Made by a program: the position numbers and the translations under genes. From Edaphochlamys debaryana (Eukaryota > Chlorophyta > Chlorophyceae > Chlamydomonadales): a DNA stretch of 64,000 nucleotides. The stretch lies in NCBI GenBank assembly GCA_016858145.1, contig JAEHOE010000004.1, forward strand, positions 992,001-1,056,000. The letters are read 5' to 3'. The notes under the pieces were generated by a model. That model saw only the letters and a list, made by a program, of their open reading frames with translations. It was not told the origin of the DNA and made no database searches. Shown here piece after piece: positions 10,701-23,400 of this stretch (position 1 is its first letter; every line of letters starts with the position of its first letter).

Positions 10701-13237
10701 GCTGCTGGCGGCGGGTGCACGGGTGGAGGCGGGCGCAGCGGAGAGCCCTGTGGTCCAGGTGGGTCTCAAGCAGTCACGAACGATTCACACGGGCCTGCGC
10801 CAAGGCAGCGCAGTTCCGGGGTGCGATTCTTGTCTCTGCACGTGGGGCCTGGCACGTCCAGATGAATGCCGTACGCCGCGTGGCGACTGTCGTACGCTCT
10901 AGAGCCTCGTAAGCCCGGCTTTAGCCCCCGCACCTGGCATCACCCTCTCGGAACCCCTCTCAGGGCAGCCTGTCGCCCCTGACGGTGGCTTCCTGCCGGG
11001 GCCACCTGGAGGTGGTCCGGCTGCTGCTGGCAGCGGGGGCCGACGTCAACACAGGCGCCGCGATCGTGGGTGGGCGCGGGCTGCTTGAGTGGGCTGTGCG
11101 CATGTTCAGAAGATGGGTTGTCAGGTTGTGGCCTAGGCCGGGGAAGCCCCGGCCCAGGTACATGTCGTGCAAGCCACGGCCATCTCACGCGGTCCAGGCC
11201 TCCTGCGGCGGGGCACCTGCACCTCTCCGCCACTGTCGCGGTTTCCCTTCTGTTGCCGTCAAGCGTGTTTATGTACCGGCAATATTTGCCCGCCCCTGGC
11301 AGGACGGCACCACGCCCCTGATGGCCGCGGCGACGGTGGGGGCGGAGGAGGTGGTGGAGGAGCTCATGGCGGCGGGAGCCCGAGCCAATGACCGGGACCT
11401 GGTGCGTGCGGTGCCGTGCTGTGCTGTGCTGCCCTGCTGTAGTCCGTGCCGTGCCCCAAGTTGTGCTCCTTTCCGTGCTGGCGAGCTTCCGCCCCCTCCT
11501 CGATGTTCGCTTCCCGGCCCTGTGTCCATCCGATCCCCGATTCCTTTCCCATCGCCCGCAGCGGCGCCGCACGCCGCTCATTCTGGCGGCGCTGCGGGGC
11601 AACACCGGGACGTTGCGGCGGCTGCTGGCGGCGGGGGCGGACCCAAACGCACAGGACGCGGTGAGTGAACGCTGCTGACTCCCGCACCTGGGCTGCGGTG
11701 CAATCCGTCGCCGCAAGCCCCGCAACCCGACGTGTTCCATGCACGGCTGCTTCACCGCGTCCTCGGTGTCGAGATGCACGATTCCAGCTGCGCTAGTCCA
11801 ATCGCACCTGCCACCTCCCTCCCCATACTCTTTCCTCCTGCCTCCAATCCTCTGACCGTACGCTCTTTCCCCACCCCGCCCCATCCCACCCAGGACTCCC
11901 GCACCCCCGTGCACTGGGCCGCGGTGGAGGGCAGCGAGGAGGCCGTGGAGCTGCTGCTGGGGGCGGGGGCCGACCCCACACTGGCGACTGCGGTGAGCCG
12001 GGCAGCCCCCAGTAGCCCCGAGGAAGGCACCCATTCCCGCTGTGCGGCTTGCGTGGGCCCCGTCAGCGCTTGCCGCCCCTCCACCCACCTCTCCGCAACC
12101 GCTCGCCTCCACCCTCGGCTGCAGGGCGGCGTCACGCCGCTCCGCACCGCTTCCACGGCTACCGGGGGGCGGTGCGGGCGCTGCTGGCGGCGGGAGCAAG
12201 CCTGACAGCGCTGGACGCGGTGAGCTGCGGGCGCACCCTGCCTTGTGCCGTTCCTGCCTGGCTTGCCCCCCGCCCATGTACACGTGGCCCTTGGTCGCCC
12301 GTGCGACCGCCACTCCCCGACCCATCCCTCGCTCCCGTACCCATTGTCGGCCTGCCGGTACGCCTGTTCCCCCCTTTCTGTTCCCTCCCTTGCCTGCACC
12401 CGGAACCCCCCCCCCCCAGGACGAGTCCACGCCCCTGGTCTACGCCGCCCTCAACGGCCACGCCGAGGTGGCGCAGGCGCTGCTGGAGGCCGCGGGGGGG
12501 CAGCGGGCGGAGCTGCTGGCCAAGAGCGCGGCGGTGGGGGCCGGGGCATGCGGGGGACGGGCAGGGGGCGGTGGGGAGCTCAAAGCGAAGGCGGCCTTGG
12601 GGCTTCGGAGATAGGTTTCTTGACGTGAATTGAGCGTAAATCAGCGTATGTAGTCGTAATGCCTGTGGAAAGAGCGGCGCCTCCCTGCGCCCGACCTCGT
12701 GCAGGTGGGCGGTACCGCCCTCCACGCCGCGGCGGTGGGGGGCGCGGCCGGGGCGGCCCGCGCGGCGGAGGTGCTCCTGGCGGCGGGGGCGGACGCAGAC
12801 TGCGTGGCGGTGAGTCCTTCTTCGTAGCCCGTGAGACGCACACGGCTTTGGGGTCCCTCGTGTTGCGCCCTGCCCTGGCCGCTGTATGCTCCCTTCTTGA
12901 CGCACCTCACCCCCCCACACACACTTGCAGCACGGCCGCACCCCCCTCGACCTGGCCCTGCTCCGGGGCGATGCCGCGGTGGCGTTCGAGCTGCTGGCGG
13001 CGGGGGCGAGCCCGGGGGGCCTGCAGGTGGGCGGGCATAACGCTCAGGGGGTGCACAAGCTCCGGGTGGTGTTGAGATGCTCGGGTTCATACGCGGTAAC
13101 CAGCTGCCAGTGCTTGGGGTGGGGTGTTGCGTCCCACCTCAAGCGGGCGTCGCTGCCATCACCCCACCCTGCCCCTGCCCCCCACCGCCCAGGGCAAGGC
13201 GAATCCGCGGAGCAGGGTGGTGTGGAGGTGGCGCTGA
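7708..13237 (+). CDS. Ankyrin-repeat protein, about 20 repeats, one repeat per exon
   Basis: ATG at 7708 (METESSLKRPRSPSEIVHD, then a short spacer); the stop at 13235-13237 is reached in the last exon. About 21 exons give roughly 720 residues. Exons include 7894-7977, 8133-8231, 8388-8492, 8633-8833 (two repeats fused), 9042-9152, 9343-9441, 9547-9645, 9847-9948, 10082-10180, 10394-10492, 10642-10758, 10964-11065, 11303-11401, 11562-11660, 11894-11992, 12125-12219, 12420-12533, 12705-12809 and 12931-13026. Each holds one TPLHxAA...GHxxVVRALLAAGA ankyrin unit, and almost all begin and end in phase 0. Ankyrin repeats are protein-interaction scaffolds. No signal peptide, membrane segment or catalytic domain is visible, so function is unknown. 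Exon 12125-12219 is one base short of frame. The exon 1 donor (GTCTGC after 7803) was chosen on phase; a stronger GTACGC at 7778 would break the frame. Confidence 0.85.
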
Positions 13238-14166
13238 GCCGCCGCCGCAGTTCTGAAGCCGAGACTGGCAAGAGGGGGGGAGGCCGGCGCCCACGGCGCA
13301 GACCGCAGTGGTCCGTCGATGCTGCTGTTGTGATGCGGCGGCCCCGGGTCAGGCGGGGATAGCGCACGGAGGAAGGGCACGCATCAGTGCACTCGTCCTA
13401 TATGTGTCGGCAGAGGGCCGGGAGGCGTGGGGCCCCGGCGAGGCGTCCTGAGTGCACCTGTGGGGGATGCATGTCATCAGGGGGCTGCGGGGCGGCGTGG
13501 GACCCTCGTTTTGGCCATGCTGCCGTCCCAGGCGTGTTGGCTGGGCCTGCTGAGGGCCAAGAGGCGTGGGGCCTCGGCTCCCCCGAGCCAGCCCCCCATC
13601 AGAGTTGTAATGGACTTGGATGTGGGAAGCACTGGGCATCCACTCCGTGCGCCTGCATAGGCCAGACGCTGCAACAGGGGAGGGGACGAGGGAGACAACC
13701 AGTCTCGTCAGGCGTTCGGCGAATCGTCAAGCATCGGGTTGCGTGGGCAGGGCACCTTGGCGTGGCGGTGTGCCCCGGCACCCGGGCGTGGCGGGATCCC
13801 CAGGCTGCCGAGTGGTCCGCGGGACGGCCTTTGTGGAAGCGTTCCCATATCCATCGCGCACTCAGTAAAAGCAATACAAGGTATCAATACACGTGCAGCT
13901 AGACTGTCCGGGCAGCTTCAGCGCTCGCGAGCTGGCGCTCGGGCTCCGCACTTCGATGCTGGTCCTCTCCGCCACTCCGTTAGTTCCCTATGCATATAAT
14001 CAAACGAACTACCTACAACATGAATTAGAGCTGCACGCTGCTCTTCTTGCGATAATTGGTCAAACCTGCTTCCGCAGCGGCACCATCGCTGCACGTATGA
14101 GCAGTACGATGATACACATATGCAAAGCAGAGCAGCAACTTGCGTGGAGCTGTGGGCTGTAACGGG
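13238..14166. other. Intergenic: ankyrin 3' flank and dynein 5' flank
   Basis: About 930 bp without a supportable gene. Base composition drops towards A/T at about 13860-14125, just before the dynein ATG, which fits a promoter or 5' UTR. I see no defined element other than the TGTAA at 13606. Confidence 0.5.
13606..13610 (+). terminator. Candidate TGTAA polyadenylation signal for the ankyrin gene
   Basis: TGTAA is the usual polyadenylation signal of volvocine algae. This copy lies about 370 bp past the ankyrin stop codon and before the dynein start. The motif is short, so chance occurrence is possible. Confidence 0.35.
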
Positions 14167-17100
14167 ATGTCGACCCCACCGGGCGACAAGAAGGAGGACG
14201 CCGCGAGGGGGCCCGCGGCTGCCCTAAAGCTTGGGCTGTACCTTGGGCCACAGGTAGAGTTCGGGGTCGCCCCGTCGTGGGGACGCGCATGCGATGTCGC
14301 GCACCATCCCCAGCGCGCCTTGACCCGCCATACCCCCCGCAGAATCCCACGAATGCCCGCCCAAGCCTCGCCCCCAAACCACCTGGCGCGGGGTCGGGTC
14401 AGGGCTCGGTGGCTGCGGTGCTGCGTGCCCGCCCGGGACTGCCGGCGGCCCGCGCAGCAGGTGCGTGGGGCGTCTGCAGCCTCTACGGGCGGAGGCAGCC
14501 CGGGCTTGGCGCGGCCCCGAAAGCACGGTCCCTGGGACGGCCAAGGACGTTTGATACCGCAGTTCCGCAACGCTGATGCTCAAGCATAGGGGTCTGTGTT
14601 GTGGGGCTGCCCGGCCCGCCCCGCGGCCCCCAGTGCCCAGCACGATACACACGCGGGCCCTCGACCTGCCCACGCGCACACCCTAGATGTTTTCTCCCCA
14701 GCCTCACAACCGCTTGCTCCTGCCCCCGCAGACTCCGCGGACGGCTCCACCCGGGCGGTGCACGGGGCCTCCACGGCCATCACTCGGCCTCGGGCGGTGC
14801 TGGGGTCCAGCCCAACGGGGGCGGGGGCTGGCGGGGCCGGGGGTGGCACGTACGGATTCTCCAGCGCGCCAAGGTGGGGGGCAGGCGGGCCGTGTGGGTT
14901 TGGCGGGGGGTGGGCTTTGGGGGCCAGTGGCAGGCGGTGCTGTGTAGGCGGGATCCTGCGGGGGTTCCAGGCCTGCGGGAGCGGGGGCAAACGGGAGGGC
15001 CCCAATGCGTGGTCGGGGTGGTGGGTGGGCTTGCAAAGGGGGGGGGGTGCAGGAGGAGCGGCTCGGGGAGGTGACTAATGCAGGGGCCAGGGGCCAGGGG
15101 CCAGGCGGGCGGTGTGGGTCGGGAGGCAGCCAAGCATGGGCCGGGGCGGCTGTCAGCGGCGGTTGCTGTCATTGGGGCATGGCTGAGTGGGCGGGGCTGA
15201 TGCCAAGGCGGGCTGCCGCAGCCCTCCAAAGCGGGGGCCAACACGGAGGTAGTCGAGCGAGGGCGGGGGCGGTTGCCAAAAGGAGGGCGACGTAGCCTGA
15301 GAGGCACTCCAAGCAGGGGCGGTAGCGGCGCCCTTGGGGAGGGTGGAGAGGGCTCAGCCGCCAAAGGCTGGGGCGCAGGCTGCGCAGTGTCCCACGCACG
15401 GCCCTAACCGCCCCCCCCATTCCTGCACCTCGCAGGGGCGTGAGGCACCGTCAGCCCTCTTCCAACGGCGTAGCGGCAGGGTCAGCCCCCGGCACCGCCC
15501 CAGCCGCCGCGGGCCCTCCAGCCAGCGGGCCCTCCACCGCTGGCGAAGCCCCGCACCCCGCCTCTCACCCAGCGTCTGGGGCGCAGACCCCACGCTCTGC
15601 CACTGGGGGCGGGGGCCGCAAGACGCCCCAAGCGGAGGCCTCAACCACCACCCCGGGTGCCGAGCCCTCATCCGCTTCCGCACTAGCAGGGTCAGGGGCG
15701 GGAGCGGGGGCCGGGGCTGCGGGCAGCGGTGGGGGTGCCCTTGCCGAGGGTCCCTCCCGGCGGCTGGCATTCGATGAGGACCCGGAGACGCAGGCCAACG
15801 CTCGCAAGTGGCTGGCGGTGCTGCAGGTGGGGGCGGGGGGAGGGCTTGTGGGGGTTGAACGTGGGATGGGGGCTACGTAGGGATTCAGGCTGGTGTGGGG
15901 CGTGGAAGGCGGGAGGTGGAGTTCAGCGGGTGCGCCCCTGGGGCAGCACCCGCTGCAGCCCAGGACTGACCTTGCTATTCCGCCCCTTCCCTTCCCATTC
16001 CACACACACACCTTCCCTCCCGGGCTTTCTGCTTGCTTACAGTTTCCTCGTTGCCTGATACACCCTTCCCTGCCTCCCCCCCAGGACTTCAAGTCCGCCC
16101 CCCCCGAGGCCCTGCAGTTCGTGTACCTCATGCACGCCCGCCCCGCCGCCGCCTCGCGCTCCCCCTACAACCTGCTGGTGGTCACGCACGCCGAGGTGAA
16201 GGCCAGCCCGCACGCACGCACCAACTACTACACCATGAGCACACAGGTGCGTGGGGGGGCTGGGGTGTGGGTTGGTTGGGTGGGGCTGGGACAGTGGGTG
16301 AGGGCGGAGGGGGACGGGGAGAAGCGAGAGCGGTGTACTGGGCGGAGGTTCTGCATGGCGTCGTGCACCCCGTTTGCCAGCGGCGGGTCAGTCTCCCGCT
16401 CCGCTCCACCATATCCCTCCATCCACCCCCTCCCCCCCAGGGCGTGACCCACTACGTGGAGGGCGCGGGCGAGTTTGTGTCCCTGGAGCAGTTCGAGCGG
16501 GAGTACTACCTGCACCGCACGCTGCTGCGGCTGAGGGTGTTTGCGCAGTACGGGCTGTGGAAGGCGTTCAAGGTGGGGGCGGGGAAGGGGGAAGGGGGTG
16601 GGGCTGGGTGGTATGGGGGGGGGGTGGGGAGACTGGGGGAAGAGGCTGAGGGAACAGGCAGAGGAAAGAGACAGCTAGGTGGGGGCGGGCAGGGGGGAAG
16701 GGGGTGGTTGGGGTGTGTGAAGGGCTGCTCGCATGAGCCTGGGAGTCTTAGGCGCGGTGATTAGCCGGTGGGGTGTGTGTGTGTGTGTGCAGGGTGCTGG
16801 TAGGTGGAGGGGAGGGGTGGGGGCGACGGGGCAGCAGGGCGGGGAGGGGGCCAGCAGGTGCTCGGCAGCGGGTCTGGAGGCCCACACTCTCCCCACCCCT
16901 CCCCTGCACCCCTCCCTCCCTGTCCCCCAGACCTGGCGCCGCTTCGTGAGCTCCCTCAAGGCCCGCAGCGCTAAGGCGGTGCTGCAGAAGTCGCTCTTCA
17001 TACTCAACCCCGTGTTCGGGGCGGCGCTGGTGCGCATGCGCACGGTGAGGAGGGGCTGGCTGGAGGGGTTGGGGGGGCCTGCGGGGTGGCTGGGTGGTGC

Positions 17101-17418
17101 AGGGTAGGGGGAGGGGGAAGCGGGGCGGGGGGGACACGGTGGGGTTCAACCGCAGGAGAGGAACGCGCCGTGGCTTCACGCCCGGTCAGCGGAGAGCGCT
17201 CGCTTTCCTGCCGTGTTACCTCTCCCCTTGACCCATCTCACCTCCGTCTCCCCTTGCCCCCCCAGGCCTGCCTGGGCCTCCAGAGTCTTCGCCTGCACGC
17301 CGCCGCCCGCGGCCGCCTCTACACCCTGCCCGAGCTGGTGGCCCTGCACGGGGCGAGGCACGAGGAGACGCGGGCGGCGCTGCAGCGGTTCGAGAGGGAG
17401 GTGGCGGCGCAGGCGCAG
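14167..17418 (+). other. Dynein exons 1-8: N-terminal low complexity and start of tail
   Basis: Exons 14167-14253, 14343-14460, 14732-14873, 15436-15826, 16085-16246, 16441-16572, 16931-17044 and 17266-17418. The first four encode a Pro/Ala/Gly/Ser-rich extension that ends in [19 protein letters not shown]. From exon 5 on, the dynein tail block is clear: [47 protein letters not shown], then [10 protein letters not shown]. These match the conserved start of inner-arm heavy-chain tails, so the N-terminus is anchored. Confidence 0.85.
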
Positions 17419-20400
17419 GTGGGGCGGGGTGGGGGTAAGAGCGGGTGGGACAGGGCTGTACCCCGCGCCCTCCCAGGATGACCAGCCGTGAACCACCGCT
17501 TGCCCCGATCCCTGGCCCCCCTCCCTGCCTCCGTCCAAAGCCCCAACCCTCTCATCCGCTCAAGCTCCCTTGAACACCCTTCACCACCACAATCTGCCGT
17601 CTCAACCTGCCCTCTAACGCTCCCCTTCACCTCCCCCTCACCTCCCCCACCTGCCCTCTACCCCCTCCCCCCCCCCCCCCCCCCTCAGGAGGCCTGCGTT
17701 GCCGCCATGCAGCTGATGGAGGACCAGCTGCTGGGGGTGCGGGGGCAGGGGGGGGGGCAGGGGCAGGAGGGGCCGGGGAGCCCCACGGGCAGCGCCAGCG
17801 GCCCGCACGCAGACGCGCTGGCGCAGTGGCCCGGGCCCGGGGCCCCGGCGGTCCCGCTGGGGCCCACGGGCCTGCCCCTGGACCCGGCCCAGGCCCAGGC
17901 CCAGCCGGCTGTGGCGGCGGGGGCGCCTGCGGCTGCGGCAGCGGGAGCGGAGGCGGGGAAGCCGGCGGGAGGGGCGGCGCCCGCGGCGGCCGCAGCGGCT
18001 GGCACGGTTGCAGCTGCTCAGGGCGCTTCCCCCGCCGCCACTGGCCCCGCGCCAGCCGCCGCTGCTGCCGGCGCGGCCCCGGCTGAGATCACGTCCCCGG
18101 CCGCCGCCGCCGCCGCAGCAGTAGCTCCGTCCGCGGCCGGCGCTGCGGCGGCGCCCGCCGCCGCCGCCGCCGCCGCCCCGGCCGCCCCCGGACCCATCTC
18201 CATGATTCTCGTCCCAGTGCCCGGCGTGCCGGAGTACGGCGACCGTACGGACGGCGCCGCGAGCGTTACGGCCAGCGCGGCTCCGACGTCGCCGATGTCG
18301 ATCCGTGGATCCGGCCGCGGCGGCGGAAACTACGCCAGATCCGTCGCTTCGTACATGAATTCCGACATCCACGGCGGAGATTTCTCGTACGCGCTCAACG
18401 CCGCCCGCCGATCTCACAAGCGCCGGATCCACGCCTTCATCCGGCTGCTGGACTACATGGTGTGCGGCGGGCTGCACGGCTTACTAATGGATTCTGTGAC
18501 GGATCTGTACGACGCCCTCAGCCCGCGGCCGCCGCCGCCCCCGCCGCCCGAACCCTCCGCCCTCCTGCCGCCCCAAGCCTCCTCCACCGGCGGCCCCACG
18601 CCCTCCCTCACCGCCGAACCCTCCGCCGCCTCCGTCAGCCACTCCACCGGCGACGGCAGCTCCAGCTCCGCCGCCGCCGCCGCCGCCGCGGCCGCCGCCG
18701 CCGCGGGCGCCGCGGCCCTGGACCTGAGCCTCGAGATCGACGCAGCCCTGCTTGGAGAGCCCAAGGCGCCCACGGAATGGGGGGTGGACGGGGGTCAGTT
18801 CCTCGAGCTCGCAATCCAGCTCCAGCAGCAGCAGCCCATTCAGGCATCCACTACCATGGACTCTGCCCGGCCCCTCACCAGCCGCCGCGCCGGGCTGGTC
18901 TCGCAGAAATCGCAGGCCGCGTTAATGCGAGGCAAGAGCGCTAAGAACCTGAACCAACTGGTGGCAGGGGCTTCGGCTAAGTCGCTGGCGGCGGAGGGCA
19001 GCGGCAGCGACGTGGGCGGCGGCGGCGGCAGGGCGCAGCTGGTGCTGGTTCCGCAGCCGGGCGAGTTCCAGGCGGCGCTGGATCGAATCCAGTCCACCTG
19101 GATCCAGCAGATCCAGTCGGTCGCGAGGCTGCTCACGCACCCGCAGCTGCAGGTGCGGGCATGGGGGGCGGCTGGGGTCTGGGGTCTGGGAGGCAGGGTT
19201 GGGTGGAACACTTCTGGCAGCCCCATGTGGGGGGCCGGACCATCATCAAACACCCTTTGCCGCCCCCACTTTTGCGATCCTCATGCTACATTTCTCGACA
19301 ACGGCGTAGCCCCTCTCCCCCCGAAACCTTCCACCTTCCTAACCCCCTGTCCATCGTCCCCCTCCCTCCTTGCCCCTGTCAGGACTACATGGAGCGGCCC
19401 GTGGACAGTGGATTCACTCTGGATCTGGAGGGATTCGGCGAGATCCTGCTGGGCAGCGCCTTCGACTCCCTGGCCTCTGCGCTGCGGGAGCGGCTGCGGG
19501 GGGCGCTGGAGGAGGCCGAGTCGCTGAGGGGCACCTTCGACGGCATCAAGTGGGGCCTTCGGGGGGGGCAGGGGGGGGGGTTGGGGAGGAGGATGGCCTG
19601 CAGCGGCCGGGTCTGCAGGAAGGGGGCAGCGGCATAAGGGGAGGGGGGGGGATAGAATCAAATAGGGACGCGGGTGTGTGCCACAGCGGCGGACTGACAG
19701 CGGGTGCTGCAGCGATGATGGTGGGCAAGGGGTGGTGGGAGGGTTCGCAGCGAGGTACCAGCACCCGTAATTGCCGACAACCACCGCTGCCCACCACATT
19801 CTTTCCCCCCTCACCCCCCCCCCTCCGCACCCCACCCCCACCCCCACACACAGGAGCGCCGTTCTGGCCGTGCAGCCCGTGAACGAGACGGCCGTGCGCC
19901 TGGCCTGGGAGGGGGGGCAGCGGGACCTGGAGGGCTACCGGGCCGAGATGACGGCGCTGCGGGACCAGCTGGCGGAGGTCAGGGCCATTCCGCGGACCCA
20001 GTGAGTGTCCAAGGGGGGCGGGAGGGCGGGAGGGAAGGCGGCTGCGGATGGGGGGGGCGGGGGGGCGGGAGGGGGTGCGGTGTGCAGACAACGCAGTGCG
20101 GTGTGTGCACCCACAGCCCTTTCCCTCAACCACAACCTTCAACCCCCCCCCCCCTCAACCCACCTCCAACCTTCCTCCTACCCCACTCCTTTCCTCTCCC
20201 TCCCCCTCCCCCCGCCCATCCCCTTCCCCATCCCCCCCCAGGCAGCTGGGCGTGCTGCGTGTGCGCCTGGCCGACCTGGTGGGGGCGCTGCGCCCCGGCC
20301 CCGAGCGGGCGCTGGGCTCCCTGTCGGAGCTGCTGCCCCGACTGGCCTTCGCCACCTACTCCGCATTCCTCGCCCGGGTGCACGCGGCCACGAGGAGGCT

Positions 20401-23400
20401 GCAGCAGGTGTGGGGAGGGGCGGTGGGGGGGGGGCGTGCTGGGCATGGCGGGGGGGGGGGATGGGGTGGAGGCGTAGGGCTGGGGCAGGAGAGCACCGTG
20501 CGCGGGGGCCGTGATTTGCGCCCGCATGCATGCCCAACCGTTAACTCCCCGTCAACTCCCAGCTCCCCGTCCCTTTCCCCGTCAACCCCAACCCCCACCC
20601 GATCAGATGCCCACCTCCGCCGACGAGCTGTCCGAGTTCCTGGGTTTCCTGTCCGAGTGCGAGAAGGCCAAGCCCGGCATGGACAGGGACTACGACGTGG
20701 TACGGCAGGGCGGGAAGTACGGCACAGGGTACGGCAGGGGCGGGGAGATGAGGATGGAGTCCTCCGCAAGGCCAATCTGGAGTCCCAACCCAACCCTGCC
20801 TGCATGCCTGCCCCCCCCCTTCCCCCCCCCCCCCCAGGTGGTGGCGCACTACGATCTGATCGAGGACTTCAATATCAGGGTGCCCGACATACAGGTTGGC
20901 GTACGACAGTGTACGAGCATGTGCAAATGTTTCCATGCATGCGTACGTGGTGCGCGCGCGCATCTGGGGTTGAGAGAAGAAGCGTCCAGAGCCTAGACCA
21001 GGCACTGCCTCCATCCCCTTTCCCGTCCATCCCCATCCCCTTCCCCGCTCCCCCTCAGGCCGCCGCCTACGCCACGCTCGACCGGGACTACGCTGCCCTG
21101 AGGGACGCCATGTGGGCCGCAGACAGCGCCCGGTGAGGGGAATCTGGATCTGTACGGCAGTGGTACGGCGTGGGGTTGCGGTGCGCCCCTGTTCCTGATG
21201 CTCACGACACTCGACCTGTGGCTACCCGTCACCTATCTTTCCCCCTCCCCCCAGTGAGCGGCTGGTGGATACGTACGGCGCGGATCTGGGTCGCCAGGTG
21301 GACGCAATCCTCAAACAGGTGAAAGGGGGGAGGGGGGAGAGATGGATGGGGTCTGGGTACGACGGCCATGAGGCCGCCTCACCCTGTTGACGGTCGGCCG
21401 CCTCTGACCCCCTCCCCTTCCCCTTTGACCCCTCTCTCTATCCCTCTCCTCTACCCCTTCCACCCCTTTCAGGTCACGGCCATCTCGCTCCAGGCCCAGC
21501 ACGACATGATCCTGGACGAGCGGTCGGATCCGGATGTGGTCATGGCGTACACGGGCCGCCTGCTGGAGAGGGTGGAGGCGCTGAGGGTGTGTGCTGGGGG
21601 CTTACACGCGCGTGCGTCAGCGTCAGTATTGGCATCCTGTCTGCTTTCGGTGGGGCCAAGGGAACCCTCCAGCCGCTGCCTCCACCCCGCCTGTCTGCCG
21701 TACTGCCGTACAGGTCCATGCCGACAAGATCCAGCAGCACCAGCGCACGTTCAAGCTGGACGAGACGCGGTGAGCCCCCGGGACTGCCGCCCTCCTGCTT
21801 TCTCCACGCCCAGCTTGCATGTGCAGCTTTCATGCACGGCAACCTCTCATTCGCCCCCTGCCTTCCTCCCTCCCTCCCCCCCCCCTTCTCCCGCCACGTC
21901 AGCTTCCCCGAGCTGGAGGACTGCCACGAGGACGTGGCCCTGCGGCACCGGCTGTGGACGTCCGTGCGGGGGTGGGCGGAGCTGAGCGCGGGGTGGCTGG
22001 AGGCGCGGTTCGAGTCGCTGCAGCCGGGGGCCATGGAGGAGCAGGTGGGGGGGGGGCCGTGAGGTGTGTGTGTGGGGGGAGGTGGGAGGTGCGGGGGGTG
22101 GGGAGGGGTGGGAGGGGGAAAAGAGGTAGGGAGGGGAGAGGTTGAGGGCCGGGGAGGCGGGCTGAGGAGTTGTTGAGCGGCAAGAGTGCGGAGGTGGCCG
22201 TGGTTGTGGAGAATCCTGCCGCTGCCGTGGCCAACGGCACGGACCCGGCCATTCCTTCCGGCCTCAACGCCCCCATACCTCCACCCGATCCTTTCCCCTC
22301 CCCCCAGGTCGGGTCCTACTCCCGAGCGGTCTACAAGATGGAGCGAGGCCTGGTGCCCAACAAGGTGGGGGGGGGGCGCTGGGGGGGGTTTGAGGAAAGC
22401 GGAGGGAGGGAGGGGCCGCACGCCCGCACCCATGCGATGACCACGCTTCAACCCAGCTGCCACTCGCTGCGCCCTCCCCTTCCCGCTGAATCCCGCTTCA
22501 CCCCTGGTTCCCTGGCGTCGGCGCGATCCCGCTCAGCAAGAAACACCCCCTTCACCCCCCGCCACCCCCTCCCTCCCCCAGATCGTGCCCCGGCTCCGCG
22601 CCCAGGTCAACCACTGGCGCGACCTCATCCCCCTGGTGGCGGCACTGCGCAACCCCCACCTCAAGGAACGGCACTGGGTCAAGGTGGGGAAGGCCGGGGG
22701 AGGGCGGGGGGGGGGCTGAAGGCATGCTGAGCCCTCCGCCCTGACCTAACCCCTCAACCTGCCGTCAAGCTCAAGGGCCCCTCCCTCCCACCCCCTCCCA
22801 CCCTCTCCCCTCGTTTCCCGCTCGAACAAATGCCCCCCTCTCCCCCCCCTGTCAGGTCAACTCCGCGGTGGGGTGCTACATCGACCGAAACGAGGATCTC
22901 ACGCTGCAGGCCCTGCTGGACATGAACGTGAGGGGGGGGTGGAGGTGTGTGCTGACCCTGATTGTATAAGCAAGAAGCCCCGAAAAAGCGAATAAAGCAG
23001 GAGGTGTGTGTGCGGCTTCTGCGCGTGCTCATGCTTGCACGGGTGTCCTGCACGGTTGCGCTGGAGAGGGCTTTGCGCAAGCGCTTCCCTCACCCCCGTT
23101 CCACACCCTCCCCCTGCCCCTCCTTCACCCCCCCTCCCCCCTCCCCCCCCCCAGCTGCTGGCTGCACGCGAGGCCGTGTCGCTCATCTCCACGGAGGCCA
23201 CCCAGGAGGCGGCACTGGAGTCCATGCTGGACAAGGTGGGGGGCGAGGGAGGGGGGGAAGAGGCTTTGGGGGAGCAGCGAGGGAGCAGGGAGCAGGAATC
23301 GGCGCAGCAGGAAGCTCTGGACGGCAGCAGCCGAGACTCCGTGGCCGTCCCACCGGACAAACCCAAGCCAGTCACCGCCCACTCACGCTTCTAACATACC

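Noticed and set aside
10940..12430. 496-codon minus-strand open frame
   Set aside because: Crosses several ankyrin exons and introns in antisense. The ankyrin repeats on the plus strand explain the region.
7894..13026. Regularly spaced 99-bp units as a tandem DNA satellite
   Set aside because: The units are diverged ankyrin exons with GT/AG borders separated by unrelated introns.
17638..18477. 279-codon minus-strand open frame
   Set aside because: Complement of the poly-Ala part of dynein exon 9, giving Arg/Gly/Ser runs with no independent support.
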